From an uncultured Eubacteriales bacterium (GTDB taxonomy: Bacteria > Bacillota > Clostridia > Oscillospirales > CAG-272): a stretch of 15,616 nt of DNA. Shown in pieces: positions 6,686 through 14,962 of the stretch; within the stretch, counting starts at the first letter, position 1, and each line of letters starts with the position of its first letter. Below the pieces are notes generated by a model. The model did not search any database. It saw only the letters and a program-made list of their open reading frames with translations, and had not been told where the DNA came from. Location of the stretch: the NCBI GenBank assembly GCA_900546315.1, contig URCP01000067.1, positions 1-15,616 of the forward strand, written 5' to 3'. Both the position numbers and the translations under genes were made by a program.

Positions 6686-8680
6686 ATTTCCGCTGACGAT
6701 TTTATAATAAGCGCTGGACGTGATCTTGTAGACAATGACATACAGCACGGCGAAGACAAGGAAGCTGAGCGCCGTCCTCATGATGAGCAGCGACGTGTTC
6801 GTCAGGTTGAACAGCGTCAGCATCTTACTGACGAACGGGAACGCGAACCCGAGGTGCAGACCCGCGAATATCAGCGGCAGAAAGAAGACGGTCAGCAGCT
6901 GCGAGTTGATGCTCGCCCTGATGTCGCGCTTCGTCATACCGACCTTCTGCATGATCTCAAACCGCGCGGCGTCCTCGTAGCCCTCCGAGAGCTGCTTATA
7001 GTAGATTATCAGCACGGCGGCGGACGTGAAGATCAGGCTGAGTATCAGACCGATGAAGAACAGACCGCCGTAGATGCCGAGGAATTCCTCACGGTTAGCC
7101 TCGCGCGAGCGGCTCCAGAGCGATTGGAACCGGACGCTTCCGTCGAGCTCATTCGCTATATCACCGTAGAAGCTCTCGCCTTCCTCGGGGGAAAGCGGGG
7201 CGTCGAAGCCGTAATACCAGAGCGCCGTGAATCTCTGCGCGCCGATCTCGTCCGCGAGAGTGTTCAGCCGGTCGACCGTCCCGAAAAAGTCCGGAACTAC
7301 GACGATCAGGGACGGCGTCATGTTTGAGTTGATCTCCCCGGCGTCGAAAAAGTCGGTAAGTATCCTTCTGACGCTGATAGGCTCGCCGTTTATCGTCATG
7401 CTGTCTCCGGAGAAATCCGTGCGGTAGGAGTAGACAAGCGTTTCGCCGTCAGACAGGGTTTCGTTCGTTCCCATCGCCGTGTTGTAGTCGGAGAGCGGGA
7501 CGAGTATCAGCTGGATGTACTGCGCGTCCTGTTCGTTTTTCGTCACGATGTTCGTGCGCTTCAGCGACGCGGGGCAGGACGCGCGGCGCCATTCGAGAAA
7601 GTTCTGTCCCGTGTATCCTTCTTCTGTGAGCGTGTTTTCAGCCGCGGCGCGGAGCCTGTCTGTCGCCTCCTCGCTCATGTCGTCAAGGCTTTCGAAAAGC
7701 GCGGTGGCGTTGATTTCTCGCGGGTAGACCGAGCGCAGGGAGTCCTCGAAGCCGAAATACAGGCAGGTCGTCGACGAGATCATGACGAGCACCATCGTCG
7801 CGAGGATGCAGATTGACGCGAGACCCGCGCCGTTTCGCTTCATTCTGTAGACCATCGACGAGATCGAGACAAAATGCCGCTTGTTGTAGTAATACCGCTT
7901 GTTCTTCTGGAGCAGGCGGCAGAAGACCACCGAGCCGGAGATGAAGATCATGTAGGTCGCCGCGATGACCATCAGCACCGCGACGAAGAATAGCGTCAGC
8001 GCATCGACCGGATCCTTTATCGTAACCGCGAGCCAGTACGCGAAGCCGAGGAGGAGAACTCCGGCGATACCGAGGAAGATATTGCCCTTCGGCGGCTTCT
8101 CGCCGACGTTTTCGCTCTTTGTCAGGTCGGCGGCGCTTCGGAAGCCGACCCGGCTCACCGAACGGAGAAGTATCAGCCCGAAGATAATAAGATAAGTCGT
8201 GACCGTGAACACGAGCGCCGACGGGGAGACAGTCAGCTTATAAGTGAAATCCGCGCCGATCAGCCGGAGAAGCCCGACCTCGGCGATCTTCGAGAACAGC
8301 ATCCCGCCGAGAAGCCCCGCGACAAGCGATATCGCCGCCGTGAACAGCGCCTCGAAGAGAAGTATCAGCGCGAGGTTGAATTTGCCCATCCCGAGCACGC
8401 TGTAAAGTCCGAATTCCCGCTCGCGCCGGCGTATCAGGAACGAGTTCGTGTAAAAGAGGAACAGCGCCGCGAACCCTGCGACGACGAATATGCCGAGATT
8501 CAGGATCATCGCCGTCCCGCTTGTCCCGGTCGCGACGGTCGTCAGCGGGGAGAAGGCGAGAAACGCGAGGATGTAGGTCATCATGACCATCCCGGCGGAT
8601 GTCAGCAGGTACGGCACGTAGAGCCGCGCGTTCTTGCGCATACCGCCGAGCGCGAGCTTCGGGTAGAGAGAAAAGCTCAT
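6683..8680 (-). CDS. BceB-like ABC transporter permease (FtsX/MacB-type fold)
   Basis: The protein has 665 residues, the usual size of the 10-helix permeases of Bce-type peptide-resistance modules. An N-terminal helix (YVPYLLTSAGMVMMTYILAF) is followed by an FtsX-type block (about 60-165: GFAALFLFYTNSFLIRRREREFGLYSVLGM), further helix pairs, a large extracellular domain of roughly 200 residues (about 310-525), and a C-terminal FtsX block containing FEIMQKVGMTKRDI. The start ATG overlaps the stop of the ATPase gene as ATGA. Known relatives recognise cell-wall-active peptides such as bacitracin through the large outer domain and pass the signal to the BceS-like kinase encoded upstream. The substrate here is not predictable. 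Confidence 0.9.
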   Translation of the reverse strand: MSFSLYPKLALGGMRKNARLYVPYLLTSAGMVMMTYILAFLAFSPLTTVATGTSGTAMILNLGIFVVAGFAALFLFYTNSFLIRRREREFGLYSVLGMGKFNLALILLFEALFTAAISLVAGLLGGMLFSKIAEVGLLRLIGADFTYKLTVSPSALVFTVTTYLIIFGLILLRSVSRVGFRSAADLTKSENVGEKPPKGNIFLGIAGVLLLGFAYWLAVTIKDPVDALTLFFVAVLMVIAATYMIFISGSVVFCRLLQKNKRYYYNKRHFVSISSMVYRMKRNGAGLASICILATMVLVMISSTTCLYFGFEDSLRSVYPREINATALFESLDDMSEEATDRLRAAAENTLTEEGYTGQNFLEWRRASCPASLKRTNIVTKNEQDAQYIQLILVPLSDYNTAMGTNETLSDGETLVYSYRTDFSGDSMTINGEPISVRRILTDFFDAGEINSNMTPSLIVVVPDFFGTVDRLNTLADEIGAQRFTALWYYGFDAPLSPEEGESFYGDIANELDGSVRFQSLWSRSREANREEFLGIYGGLFFIGLILSLIFTSAAVLIIYYKQLSEGYEDAARFEIMQKVGMTKRDIRASINSQLLTVFFLPLIFAGLHLGFAFPFVSKMLTLFNLTNTSLLIMRTALSFLVFAVLYVIVYKITSSAYYKIVSGN

Positions 8681-9483
8681 CTCACGTCACCCCCGGAGAC
8701 GGCGGAATCTCCGCGCGTGTCGCGGATGTCGGCGCCGGTCGCGATGATGGTCAGCGTGTCGGAGATCCGGCGGTAGAAGGCGTCCGGCGTGTCATCCCCG
8801 CGGAACAGCTGGTGGAAGACCACGCCGTCACGGATGAACAGGACGCGTCCGGCGCGGCTCGCGGCTCCGACCGAGTGTGTGACCATGAGTATTGTCTGCC
8901 CGCCCGCGTTTATCTCGCCGAACAGGCGGAGAAGCTCGTCGCTCGAGCGGGAGTCGAGCGCTCCGGTCGGCTCGTCGGCGAGGATTATCCGCGGATTCGT
9001 TATCAGCGCCCTCGCGACGGCGGCGCGCTGTTTCTGACCTCCGGAGACTTCGTAGGGGTATTTTTTCAGGATCGCAGCGATTCCGAGGCGCGGGGCGAGG
9101 TCGTCGAGACGCTTCTTCATCTCCGGGTACTTCTTTCCGGCGAGGACGAGCGGCAGACAGATATTGTCCTCGAGCGTGAAGGTGTCGAGCAGGTTGAAGT
9201 CCTGAAAGACGAACCCGAGATTGTCCCGGCGGAAGGACGCGAGCTCGCTGTCCCTCACCTTCGATATGTCGCGCCCGTCGAGCAGAACCTCGCCGGAGGT
9301 CGGCTTGTCGAGGGAAGCGAGTATGTTCAGGAGAGTGGTTTTGCCGGAGCCGGACTCGCCCATTATCGCGGTGTATTCACCCTCGGCGACCGTGAAGTTC
9401 ACGTTTGAGAGCGCCTCGACCTTCCCGCCGCCGAAGCGGGTTGTGTAGATTTTTTTGAGATTTTTTACTTCGAGTATGTTCAT
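8677..9483 (-). CDS. BceA-like ABC transporter ATP-binding protein
   Basis: The protein is 268 residues from the ATG at 9483, which has AAAGGA nine bases upstream; a TTG at 9492 in frame is less likely because it sits next to that site. All nucleotide-binding motifs are intact: Walker A GESGSGKTT (42-50), Q-loop Gln94 (FVFQDFNLLD), signature VSGGQ (146-150), Walker B IILADE with E171, D-loop GALD, and H-loop His203. The sequence belongs to the LolD/MacB/BceA group that partners FtsX-type permeases. The last 40 or so residues extend past the core domain. It sits behind its own promoter and operator and overlaps the permease gene by four bases, so the two form one complex at the inner face of the membrane. 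Confidence 0.92.
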   Translation of the reverse strand: MNILEVKNLKKIYTTRFGGGKVEALSNVNFTVAEGEYTAIMGESGSGKTTLLNILASLDKPTSGEVLLDGRDISKVRDSELASFRRDNLGFVFQDFNLLDTFTLEDNICLPLVLAGKKYPEMKKRLDDLAPRLGIAAILKKYPYEVSGGQKQRAAVARALITNPRIILADEPTGALDSRSSDELLRLFGEINAGGQTILMVTHSVGAASRAGRVLFIRDGVVFHQLFRGDDTPDAFYRRISDTLTIIATGADIRDTRGDSAVSGGDVR

Positions 9484-9517
9484 GCGTATCAATCCTTTTT
9501 TTGAAGTTTGTGAGTAT

Positions 9518-9526
9518 ATTATACCA
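9518..9526 (-). promoter_or_regulatory. Internal promoter (extended -10) of the ABC transporter genes
   Basis: TGGTATAAT on the minus strand is a perfect extended -10 (TATAAT 9523-9518). The -35 region is poor, as expected for a promoter that needs an activator. The start would be near 9511, about 28 bases before the ATPase start codon. Confidence 0.7.
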
Positions 9527-9576
9527 CAAAAGGGAAATGCCCGCCATCGAAGCGGATTACATTTCCCGGGATGATA

Positions 9577-9590
9577 TTACATTTTTGTAA
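9577..9590. promoter_or_regulatory. Candidate response-regulator box, TTACA-N4-TGTAA
   Basis: TTACATTTTTGTAA is a perfect inverted repeat centred about 73 bases before the predicted start of the transporter transcript. It fits the TNACA-N4-TGTAA pattern that I recall for BceR-like regulators. A second half site, ATTACATTT (9556-9564), lies 20 bases away in the same orientation. It sits just after the sensor kinase stop codon, where BceR boxes are found. Confidence 0.7.
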
Positions 9591-9599
9591 GATGGTGTT

Positions 9600-10598
9600 T
9601 CAGTCGACCGGCGCAGAATGCTTCGGGAACGAGATGTAAACGCTTGTGCCGTTTCCGTCTGAATCAATTCTTATTGTGTGCCCGAGGCGGGTGCAGATCA
9701 TTTTGCAGAGGTACAGGCCGATGCCGCTTGAGTGCCGTCCCTCCTCGCTTCTTCCGGTCATCCCCGTGTATCCCGGCTCAAAGACGCGCGGGAGATCCTC
9801 GGGCGGGATGCCGATTCCCGTGTCGCGCACGCAGAGGGTGTCCGGCGAGGACATGAAGACGCTGATTTTCCCCTCGCGCGTGTATTTGAGAGCGTTCGAC
9901 AGCACCTGACCGATGACGAAGCCGAGCCATTTGCGGTCGGTCAGGACAGTCTTTCCGGTCGGCGTGAAGTCGAGCGCTATCTTCCGGTAAATGAACTCGG
10001 ACGCGAAGGAGCGCACCTCCGCGCGCAGTATATCGTCGAGCGGCGTCTCGCGGAAGGTATAGTCGGTCGAGTCCGAGCCGAGACGCAGGTACGCCATCAC
10101 CATGTCGACATACTGCGAGACGCGGGAGAGCTCCGCCGCCAGCTGACGCGATTCTTGCGTGTCGGTGCTTTTCAGTATCAGGCTCATCGCGGAGATCGGC
10201 GTTTTTATCTGGTGCGCCCACATGGTATAGTAGTTTATCGTGTCTGCCTCGCGGCGGGAGAAGTCGTCGGTGAGACGGGATATCCTGTCTTCGAGACGGC
10301 GTATTATCTCCGAGAGGTCTTCCTCGGCGATCGTGTCCGGCTCCGGAAGGTAATCGCTCAGATCATCCGGCAGCGCCTTCAGCGCCGACAGCGCGCCGTG
10401 CCGACGGGCGGTGCGCAATATATCGAGAACCGCCATAACAACCGCGAATGCCGCGACGAGAAGCGCCGGATAGAGCACCGCCTCAAACGGAAGCGAATAC
10501 AGAGCGGCGCACACGCCGGAAGCCGCGACGAAAATCGCGAACGCGGCGATCCCGCGCCACCGGCTTTTCAGATACAGAAGCACCCTGTGTCCTTTCAT
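9600..10598 (-). CDS. BceS-like intramembrane-sensing histidine kinase
   Basis: The protein has 332 residues. Two N-terminal membrane helices (about 16-36 and 41-60) are separated by only a few residues, so there is no outer sensor domain. This is the hallmark of intramembrane kinases that take their signal from the partner ABC transporter. The H-box WAHQIKTPISAM carries phospho-acceptor His129; the ATPase domain has Asn235 (QVLSNALKY), the DTGIGIP box and a GIGL box. The ATG overlaps the response-regulator stop as ATGA. The kinase most likely phosphorylates the regulator encoded just upstream at an aspartate and so turns on the ABC transporter genes that follow. Confidence 0.92.
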   Translation of the reverse strand: MKGHRVLLYLKSRWRGIAAFAIFVAASGVCAALYSLPFEAVLYPALLVAAFAVVMAVLDILRTARRHGALSALKALPDDLSDYLPEPDTIAEEDLSEIIRRLEDRISRLTDDFSRREADTINYYTMWAHQIKTPISAMSLILKSTDTQESRQLAAELSRVSQYVDMVMAYLRLGSDSTDYTFRETPLDDILRAEVRSFASEFIYRKIALDFTPTGKTVLTDRKWLGFVIGQVLSNALKYTREGKISVFMSSPDTLCVRDTGIGIPPEDLPRVFEPGYTGMTGRSEEGRHSSGIGLYLCKMICTRLGHTIRIDSDGNGTSVYISFPKHSAPVD

Positions 10599-11266
10599 GA
10601 TATCATGTACCCCGAGCCGACTCTCGTCGTTATGAAACCGTCGAGACCGGCGGCGGAGAGCTTCTTCCTCAGACGGTTGATGTTGACGTTCAGCGTGTTC
10701 TCGTCGATGAAGCTGTCTGTCTGCCAGATTGTCTCCATTATCTTCTCGCGGCTGACGATCTTTCCTTTGTTCTCGAAGAGGGAGAGCAGGACGCGGTATT
10801 CGTTCTTGGTCAGCGGAATTTTTACGCCGTTGTAGGTGAGCGTACCGTCGCCGGTCGAGAGAATCGCGCCGCGGTGCTCAAAGACGCCGGTCGACATACC
10901 GAAATCATAGGTGCGGCGGAGCATCGCCTGTATTTTAGCTATCAGCACGTCGGTGTCGAACGGCTTCGATATGAAGTCGTCCGCGCCCAGGTTCATCGCC
11001 ATTATTATGTTCATGTTGTCGGACGCTGAGGAGATGAAGATGACAGGCGTCTTCGACACGGCGCGTATCTCGCGGCACCAGTGATATCCGTCGAAGCGCG
11101 GGAGGGAAATATCGAGCAGTACGATGTGCGGGGAGAACTCCGCGAAGTCGCTCATGACGCGCGAGAAATCCTCGACAGCGCGGGTCTCAAGACCCCAGCG
11201 CGCCGCCTTGTCCGCCACAGCCCCGGCGATGACCGGGTCGTCCTCTACGATCAGTAGTCTGTACAT
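10595..11266 (-). CDS. OmpR-family response regulator (BceR-like)
   Basis: The protein has 223 residues. The receiver domain (1-115) has the acidic pair Asp9/Asp10, phospho-acceptor Asp52 in LLDISLP, Ser80 in the Thr/Ser position (FISS) and Lys101 (SKPF). The C-terminal winged helix (about 128-222) carries the usual recognition helix (ENTLNVNINRLRKKL) and the closing wing GSGYMI. The ATG at 11266 is preceded by GAAAGGA. It lies 16 bases after the second CHR transporter gene, which suggests joint transcription. Its likely target is the TTACA-N4-TGTAA box before the ABC genes. Confidence 0.93.
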   Translation of the reverse strand: MYRLLIVEDDPVIAGAVADKAARWGLETRAVEDFSRVMSDFAEFSPHIVLLDISLPRFDGYHWCREIRAVSKTPVIFISSASDNMNIIMAMNLGADDFISKPFDTDVLIAKIQAMLRRTYDFGMSTGVFEHRGAILSTGDGTLTYNGVKIPLTKNEYRVLLSLFENKGKIVSREKIMETIWQTDSFIDENTLNVNINRLRKKLSAAGLDGFITTRVGSGYMIS

Positions 11267-11282
11267 GATTTTCCTTTCAGAT

Positions 11283-11855
11283 TCAGATGAGCCCCGGCGC
11301 GGCGAAGCCGATTATCAGTCCGACGACCGCCGAGAAGGCGATTATGATTATCGGATGCAGCTTCTTCACAGCCATCAGCGCCGAGACCGCGAAAATGCCG
11401 AGAGAAATGTAGAACTCCGGGCTTGTAAACACGCTCGCGGACACACCATCCGGGAAGAACACCGCCGAGCCGACCGAGATCAGCGCCGCGCCGATGAGCC
11501 CGACGACCGCAGGCTTCAGCCCCGACATACACCCGCTGACTATCCGGTTCTTCCTGAAGGAATCGTATATCCGCGCGACGATGAGTATCACGGCGAAGGA
11601 CGGAAGGACAACCCCGAGGGTCGCCGTGAACGCTCCGGGTATGCCCGCCGTCTCAACGCCGACGTAGGTCGAAATGTTTATCGCGAACGGTCCGGGAGTC
11701 GACTCGCTGACGGCGATGAAGTTGACGATCTCCTCGGCGGTCAGCCAGCCGTGGCTCAGAACCTCCTGCTCGATGAGCGGCAGCATCGCGTATCCGCCGC
11801 CGAAGGTGAAGAGACCTATCTTGAAGAACGTAATGAAAAGCTCAAGGTATATCAT
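11283..11855 (-). CDS. CHR-family (chromate-type) transporter, half-size subunit 2
   Basis: This 190-residue membrane protein is one CHR domain. It has the family motifs FGGGYAMLPLI near the N terminus and SESTPGPFAINISTYVG, then several hydrophobic helices. Half-size CHR proteins come as pairs encoded side by side and are thought to work as heterodimers with opposite membrane orientation. Its ATG overlaps the stop of subunit 1 (ATGA). Characterised members export chromate, but the natural substrate in gut-type Clostridia is not known. The response regulator gene starts 16 bases later. Confidence 0.88.
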   Translation of the reverse strand: MIYLELFITFFKIGLFTFGGGYAMLPLIEQEVLSHGWLTAEEIVNFIAVSESTPGPFAINISTYVGVETAGIPGAFTATLGVVLPSFAVILIVARIYDSFRKNRIVSGCMSGLKPAVVGLIGAALISVGSAVFFPDGVSASVFTSPEFYISLGIFAVSALMAVKKLHPIIIIAFSAVVGLIIGFAAPGLI

Positions 11856-12436
11856 TCGCCGTCCCTCCCGTCCGCCTTCTTTTCCGCCCTCTTCGCGGCG
11901 GCGAGAGAGCCTGTCAGCCCGACGACCGCGCAGGCTATAAGCACCGGGATCACGTCAAAACCGAATATGCCGGTAAATACGAACGCCGCGAGCGCGATGA
12001 TGATATTCAGTATGTTTTTCCCGAGCTTCCGCGCCATCGAGACGAGCGCCGTGACAAGCAGCGCGAGAACCCCGGCGCGTATGCCGAAGAACGCGTACCT
12101 GACCGCCGCCAGCGACTCAAACTGCCGCAGGACATATGATATCGCCGTTATGATGACAAATGACGGCAGGACAACCCCGACTGTAGACAAAGCCGCGCCG
12201 GGCAGCCCGCCGACACGGTATCCGACAAAGGTCGCGGAATTCACCGCTATCGGTCCGGGTGTCGACTCGGCGATGGCGGTTATCTCGAGTATGTCGTCGT
12301 CGGTTATCCACCGGCGGCGGAGCACTATCTCGCGCTGAATCAGCGGTATCATTGCGTACCCTCCGCCGAAGGTGAACGCGCCGATCTTCAGGAAGGTGAG
12401 GAACAGCGTCAGAATCTTTGATTTTTCCTTTTGCAT
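11852..12436 (-). CDS. CHR-family (chromate-type) transporter, half-size subunit 1
   Basis: The protein has 194 residues from the ATG at 12436. The frame stays open to 12499, but that stretch contains the -35 and -10 boxes of the promoter, so the longer version is not real. The motifs FGGGYAMIPLI and AESTPGPIAVNSATFVG parallel those of subunit 2; the C terminus is a charged tail (AAAKRAEKKADGRDGE). It heads the transcript that goes on to subunit 2 and the two-component system. Function: membrane anion transport, with chromate as the family precedent. Confidence 0.88.
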   Translation of the reverse strand: MQKEKSKILTLFLTFLKIGAFTFGGGYAMIPLIQREIVLRRRWITDDDILEITAIAESTPGPIAVNSATFVGYRVGGLPGAALSTVGVVLPSFVIITAISYVLRQFESLAAVRYAFFGIRAGVLALLVTALVSMARKLGKNILNIIIALAAFVFTGIFGFDVIPVLIACAVVGLTGSLAAAKRAEKKADGRDGE

Positions 12437-12470
12437 TGATTTATCTTCTTTCAAAATCTTTATCTGATAT

Positions 12471-12499
12471 ATTATACCGCGAAGACGGGAAAAAGTCAA
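12471..12499 (-). promoter_or_regulatory. Promoter of the CHR / two-component operon
   Basis: On the minus strand TTGACT (12499-12494) and TATAAT (12476-12471) are 17 bases apart. Transcription would begin near 12464, about 28 bases before the subunit 1 start codon, whose ribosome binding site is GAAAGAAG. Confidence 0.85.
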
Positions 12500-12514
12500 T
12501 AGACATGAAACACA

Positions 12515-12536
12515 AAAAGCGTCCGGAGACGCTTTT
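12515..12536 (-). terminator. Intrinsic terminator of the MFS / phosphodiesterase operon
   Basis: AAAAGCGTC (12515-12523) pairs with GACGCTTTT (12528-12536) around a four-base loop. On the minus strand the stem runs into CGCTTTTTG. It sits directly behind the phosphodiesterase stop and before the next promoter. Confidence 0.85.
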
Positions 12537-12543
12537 CATGATT

Positions 12544-13467
12544 CTATTTTTCCGGGAAAAAGCCCTCGAATATAGCGGAAGCGCCGCCCTTTTCCGCCCA
12601 GTCCTCCGGGCTTCTGACAGTCCACGTGAAGCGCGCGCAGCCGAACAGCCCGCAGGCGAGCCGCACCGGGAGAGCGCCCGGCTTTTTCTCGTCATACGCG
12701 ATGAAGTCCGGCTTCACGAGGAAGTTGAAGAGCATCCCCGTGAGCAGAAGATTCAGCGGGGAAAAGCCGTTCGATTTCACGACATTTGTATATAACTGTC
12801 CGCGGAGAACCTCCGGGCGGTTTTTTCTGTACCAATAGAGCAGAAGCGGGTTGAACGACTCGACGATGTAGTCGCCGTGATACGCCGACAGTATTGCGTC
12901 GGTCTTCGGGCAGACGGATGTGTCGGTGCTCTCGCCTTTCAGCTCGACGAGCAGAGGAACGCGCCCGCCGACCGTTTCAAGCACCTCGGTGAGCTTCGGT
13001 ATCTTCTCGTCTGTCCCCGCGAGACGGAGAGTTTCGAGCTCAGCCGACGTGAGATCTGAGAGCTTCGCGTCCCGGCCGGTCATCCGGGAAAGGGAATAGT
13101 CGTGGAAGACATAGACCTCGCCGTCACGCGAGAGCTGAACGTCAAGTTCGATACCATAACCGGCGTCAGCGGCTTTCGCGAACGCGGAGAGTGAATTTTC
13201 AGGCGGGTATCCGTCCATGTGATCGACCGGAGGCATCTCCTTCTGACCGGCGCAGGTATGGAGCCCGCGGTGAGCGTAGTCGCGCTTCACCGTGTCCGGG
13301 AGCGGTCTGTGTCCGGGCTTTACGAGGAAGAGAAGGATGAGTATCAGAACGATAAGAATAATTAGAATGACCCGACCGAGTCGCCGTGCTTTACCGCGAG
13401 CATCGTGAAGAACGCTCCCGCGACGAATATCGCGGCGTACGGGAACAGCGTCCGCATACCGCCCCAT
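12544..13467 (-). CDS. Membrane-anchored glycerophosphodiester phosphodiesterase
   Basis: This is a GDPD-domain protein that hydrolyses glycerophosphodiesters to glycerol 3-phosphate and an alcohol. Counting from ATG 13467, the catalytic residues are present: His66-Arg67 (YAHRGLH), Glu90-Asn91 (PPENS), Glu107 and Asp109 (IELDV), and His122 (FHD). A strong hydrophobic helix (about 34-49) precedes the domain, so the enzyme is probably anchored with its catalytic part outside. The start is uncertain: the only ordinary start codon in frame, ATG 13467, lies 106 bases inside the MFS gene without a ribosome binding site, while just after the MFS stop only non-standard codons such as ATT or CTG are available. 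The domain assignment is firm; the first 33 residues are not. Confidence 0.85.
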   Translation of the reverse strand: MGRYADAVPVRRDIRRGSVLHDARGKARRLGRVILIILIVLILILLFLVKPGHRPLPDTVKRDYAHRGLHTCAGQKEMPPVDHMDGYPPENSLSAFAKAADAGYGIELDVQLSRDGEVYVFHDYSLSRMTGRDAKLSDLTSAELETLRLAGTDEKIPKLTEVLETVGGRVPLLVELKGESTDTSVCPKTDAILSAYHGDYIVESFNPLLLYWYRKNRPEVLRGQLYTNVVKSNGFSPLNLLLTGMLFNFLVKPDFIAYDEKKPGALPVRLACGLFGCARFTWTVRSPEDWAEKGGASAIFEGFFPEK

Positions 13468-14678
13468 GTCAGGAACGCGCCGCTGAGTATCGGCGTGATT
13501 ATCTGTGCCGACATACTCGCCGTATAGTAATATCCGGTATATTTTCCGACGTCGCCGCTCTTCGCGAGCTCGACGACCATCGGGTAGCTGTTGACGTTTA
13601 TCGACGCCCAGCCAATTCCGGCGAGAGCGAAGAAGATGTTCATGACAAGTATGCTCGTCCCCCTGCCGATGAACGCCGCTCCTGTGAACGCCGCGCAGAG
13701 CATAACGACGCCCGCGAGGATAGTCTTCTTCCGCCCGATTTTTGAGGACACGATTCCGACCGGGATATAGGAGACTATCGCCGCCGCCTGAGCGATTATC
13801 AGCGTCAGGTTGTAGTCGAGCCCGAGCACGTCTCCGGCGTAGACCGAGTATTTGCTCGTCACCGCGTTGTAGCCCATGAACCAGAGGACGACCGACGCTA
13901 AGATGAGGATGAGCGATTTTCTCTCACCGGCGGTGAGTGAATTCGCGGATGTTTTGGTTCCGGAGGTTTTTTCGCTTGTTTCAGCGTCGAGCGCGTCGTT
14001 GATTTTCTCCGCTTCCGCCGCCCATTTCTTCTCCTTGACCGTGAGCATGAAGACGAGCAGGGAAACGAGCATTATCCCGGCGATTACCGCGAAGAAGCCG
14101 GTGTAGCTCATCCGCGCGTTCTCCGGCTTTCCGGTGCCGAAGACGATTCCGAGCGCGAGGACGATCATGCCGCCCGCCGTGCCGGTGAGGTTGATGATTG
14201 CGTTCGCCTTGGAGCGGAGCGGCTTCGGTGTGACGTCCGGCATCAGCGCGACCGCGGGCGAGCGAAATATCGCCATTGAGACAAGCACGAAGAGAAGTAT
14301 AAGCATGAAGATCACGAGTATCATCGGATTTGCCTTCGTGACCTCCCACGGGTCGGAGCCGTCGAGCTTTGAGAGCTGCATATCGTCAGCGACCGAGAGG
14401 ATGACGAGCCCTATCGCCGCCGCGATCGTGCCTACGAGAATGAACGGCGTCCTGCGCCCGAGCTTCCCCATATGCCTGTCCGATATCGCGCCGAACAGCG
14501 GCAGAAGAAACACGGCGAGGACATTGTCAAGCGCCATGACCGCGCCGGACCAGACGTGAGCCATGCCGAACTTGTCAGTCAGGATCTTAGGGATGATGTT
14601 GTCATAAGCCTGCCAGAACGCGCAGATAAGGAAAAACGCGAATCCGACGGCGAGCGTGCGTTTGTAGTTGAGTTTCAT
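13362..14678 (-). CDS. MFS transporter, SLC45/GPH-like
   Basis: The protein is 438 residues from the ATG at 14678, which is preceded by AAGGAG and a six-base spacer; a longer frame exists but starts at the -10 box. Twelve membrane helices can be traced, with a charged cytoplasmic loop in the middle (about 220-255, KEKKWAAEAEKINDALDAETSEKT). The loop SDRHMGKLGRRTPFI after helix 2 is the RxGRRxPFI signature typical of SLC45 and related sugar/cation symporters. The likely role is proton- or sodium-coupled uptake of a sugar or glycoside; the substrate is unknown. It shares a transcript with the phosphodiesterase gene, with which its 3' end may overlap. Confidence 0.85.
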   Translation of the reverse strand: MKLNYKRTLAVGFAFFLICAFWQAYDNIIPKILTDKFGMAHVWSGAVMALDNVLAVFLLPLFGAISDRHMGKLGRRTPFILVGTIAAAIGLVILSVADDMQLSKLDGSDPWEVTKANPMILVIFMLILLFVLVSMAIFRSPAVALMPDVTPKPLRSKANAIINLTGTAGGMIVLALGIVFGTGKPENARMSYTGFFAVIAGIMLVSLLVFMLTVKEKKWAAEAEKINDALDAETSEKTSGTKTSANSLTAGERKSLILILASVVLWFMGYNAVTSKYSVYAGDVLGLDYNLTLIIAQAAAIVSYIPVGIVSSKIGRKKTILAGVVMLCAAFTGAAFIGRGTSILVMNIFFALAGIGWASINVNSYPMVVELAKSGDVGKYTGYYYTASMSAQIITPILSGAFLTWGGMRTLFPYAAIFVAGAFFTMLAVKHGDSVGSF

Positions 14679-14707
14679 GGGATGCTCCTTATAAGATTGA
14701 TACTTAT

Positions 14708-14736
14708 ATTGTACCACTCTTTCTGAGGATTAGCAA
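14708..14736 (-). promoter_or_regulatory. Promoter of the MFS transporter gene
   Basis: TTGCTA (14736-14731), a 17-base spacer, and TACAAT (14713-14708) with an upstream TG (TGGTACAAT). The predicted start near 14701 leaves a leader of about 22 bases. Confidence 0.7.
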
Positions 14737-14790
14737 TAGCATTCGTGAAAAAAACGGGAAAATTCTTTATGAAAAATGGAAAAGTCCGGC

Positions 14791-14826
14791 AGACAAAGAG
14801 AAAACCCCTCACATACGTGAGGGGTT
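14791..14826 (-). terminator. Terminator of the tRNA-Ser transcript
   Basis: AACCCCTCAC (14803-14812) pairs perfectly with GTGAGGGGTT (14817-14826) across a four-base loop, followed on the minus strand by TTTTCTCTTT. It begins two bases past the CCA end of the second serine tRNA. Confidence 0.9.
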
Positions 14827-14827
14827 C

Positions 14828-14920
14828 TGGCGGAGAAGGAGAGATTTGAACTCTCGCGCCGGGAATCCCCGGCCTACACCCTTAGCAGGGGCGCCTCTTC
14901 GGCCACTTGAGTACTTCTCC
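14828..14920 (-). tRNA. tRNA-Ser (anticodon GCT)
   Basis: The acceptor arms GGAGAAG and CTTCTCC pair, the discriminator base is G, and CCA is encoded (14830-14828). The anticodon loop CTGCTAA gives GCT (14886-14884), reading AGC and AGU. A long variable arm (GCCGGGGATTCCCGGC) is the class II feature of serine tRNAs, and the T arm has TTCAAAT. Length is 93 bases with CCA. It is the second gene of a two-tRNA transcript. Confidence 0.97.
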
Positions 14921-14962
14921 ATGAGGCAGAATTGATGATCTCCATTCTGTTTTAAGGTTGTA

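Noticed and set aside
12437..12499. A 21-residue N-terminal extension of CHR subunit 1
   Set aside because: The stretch contains a consensus promoter whose predicted start of transcription lies downstream of the extended start codon.
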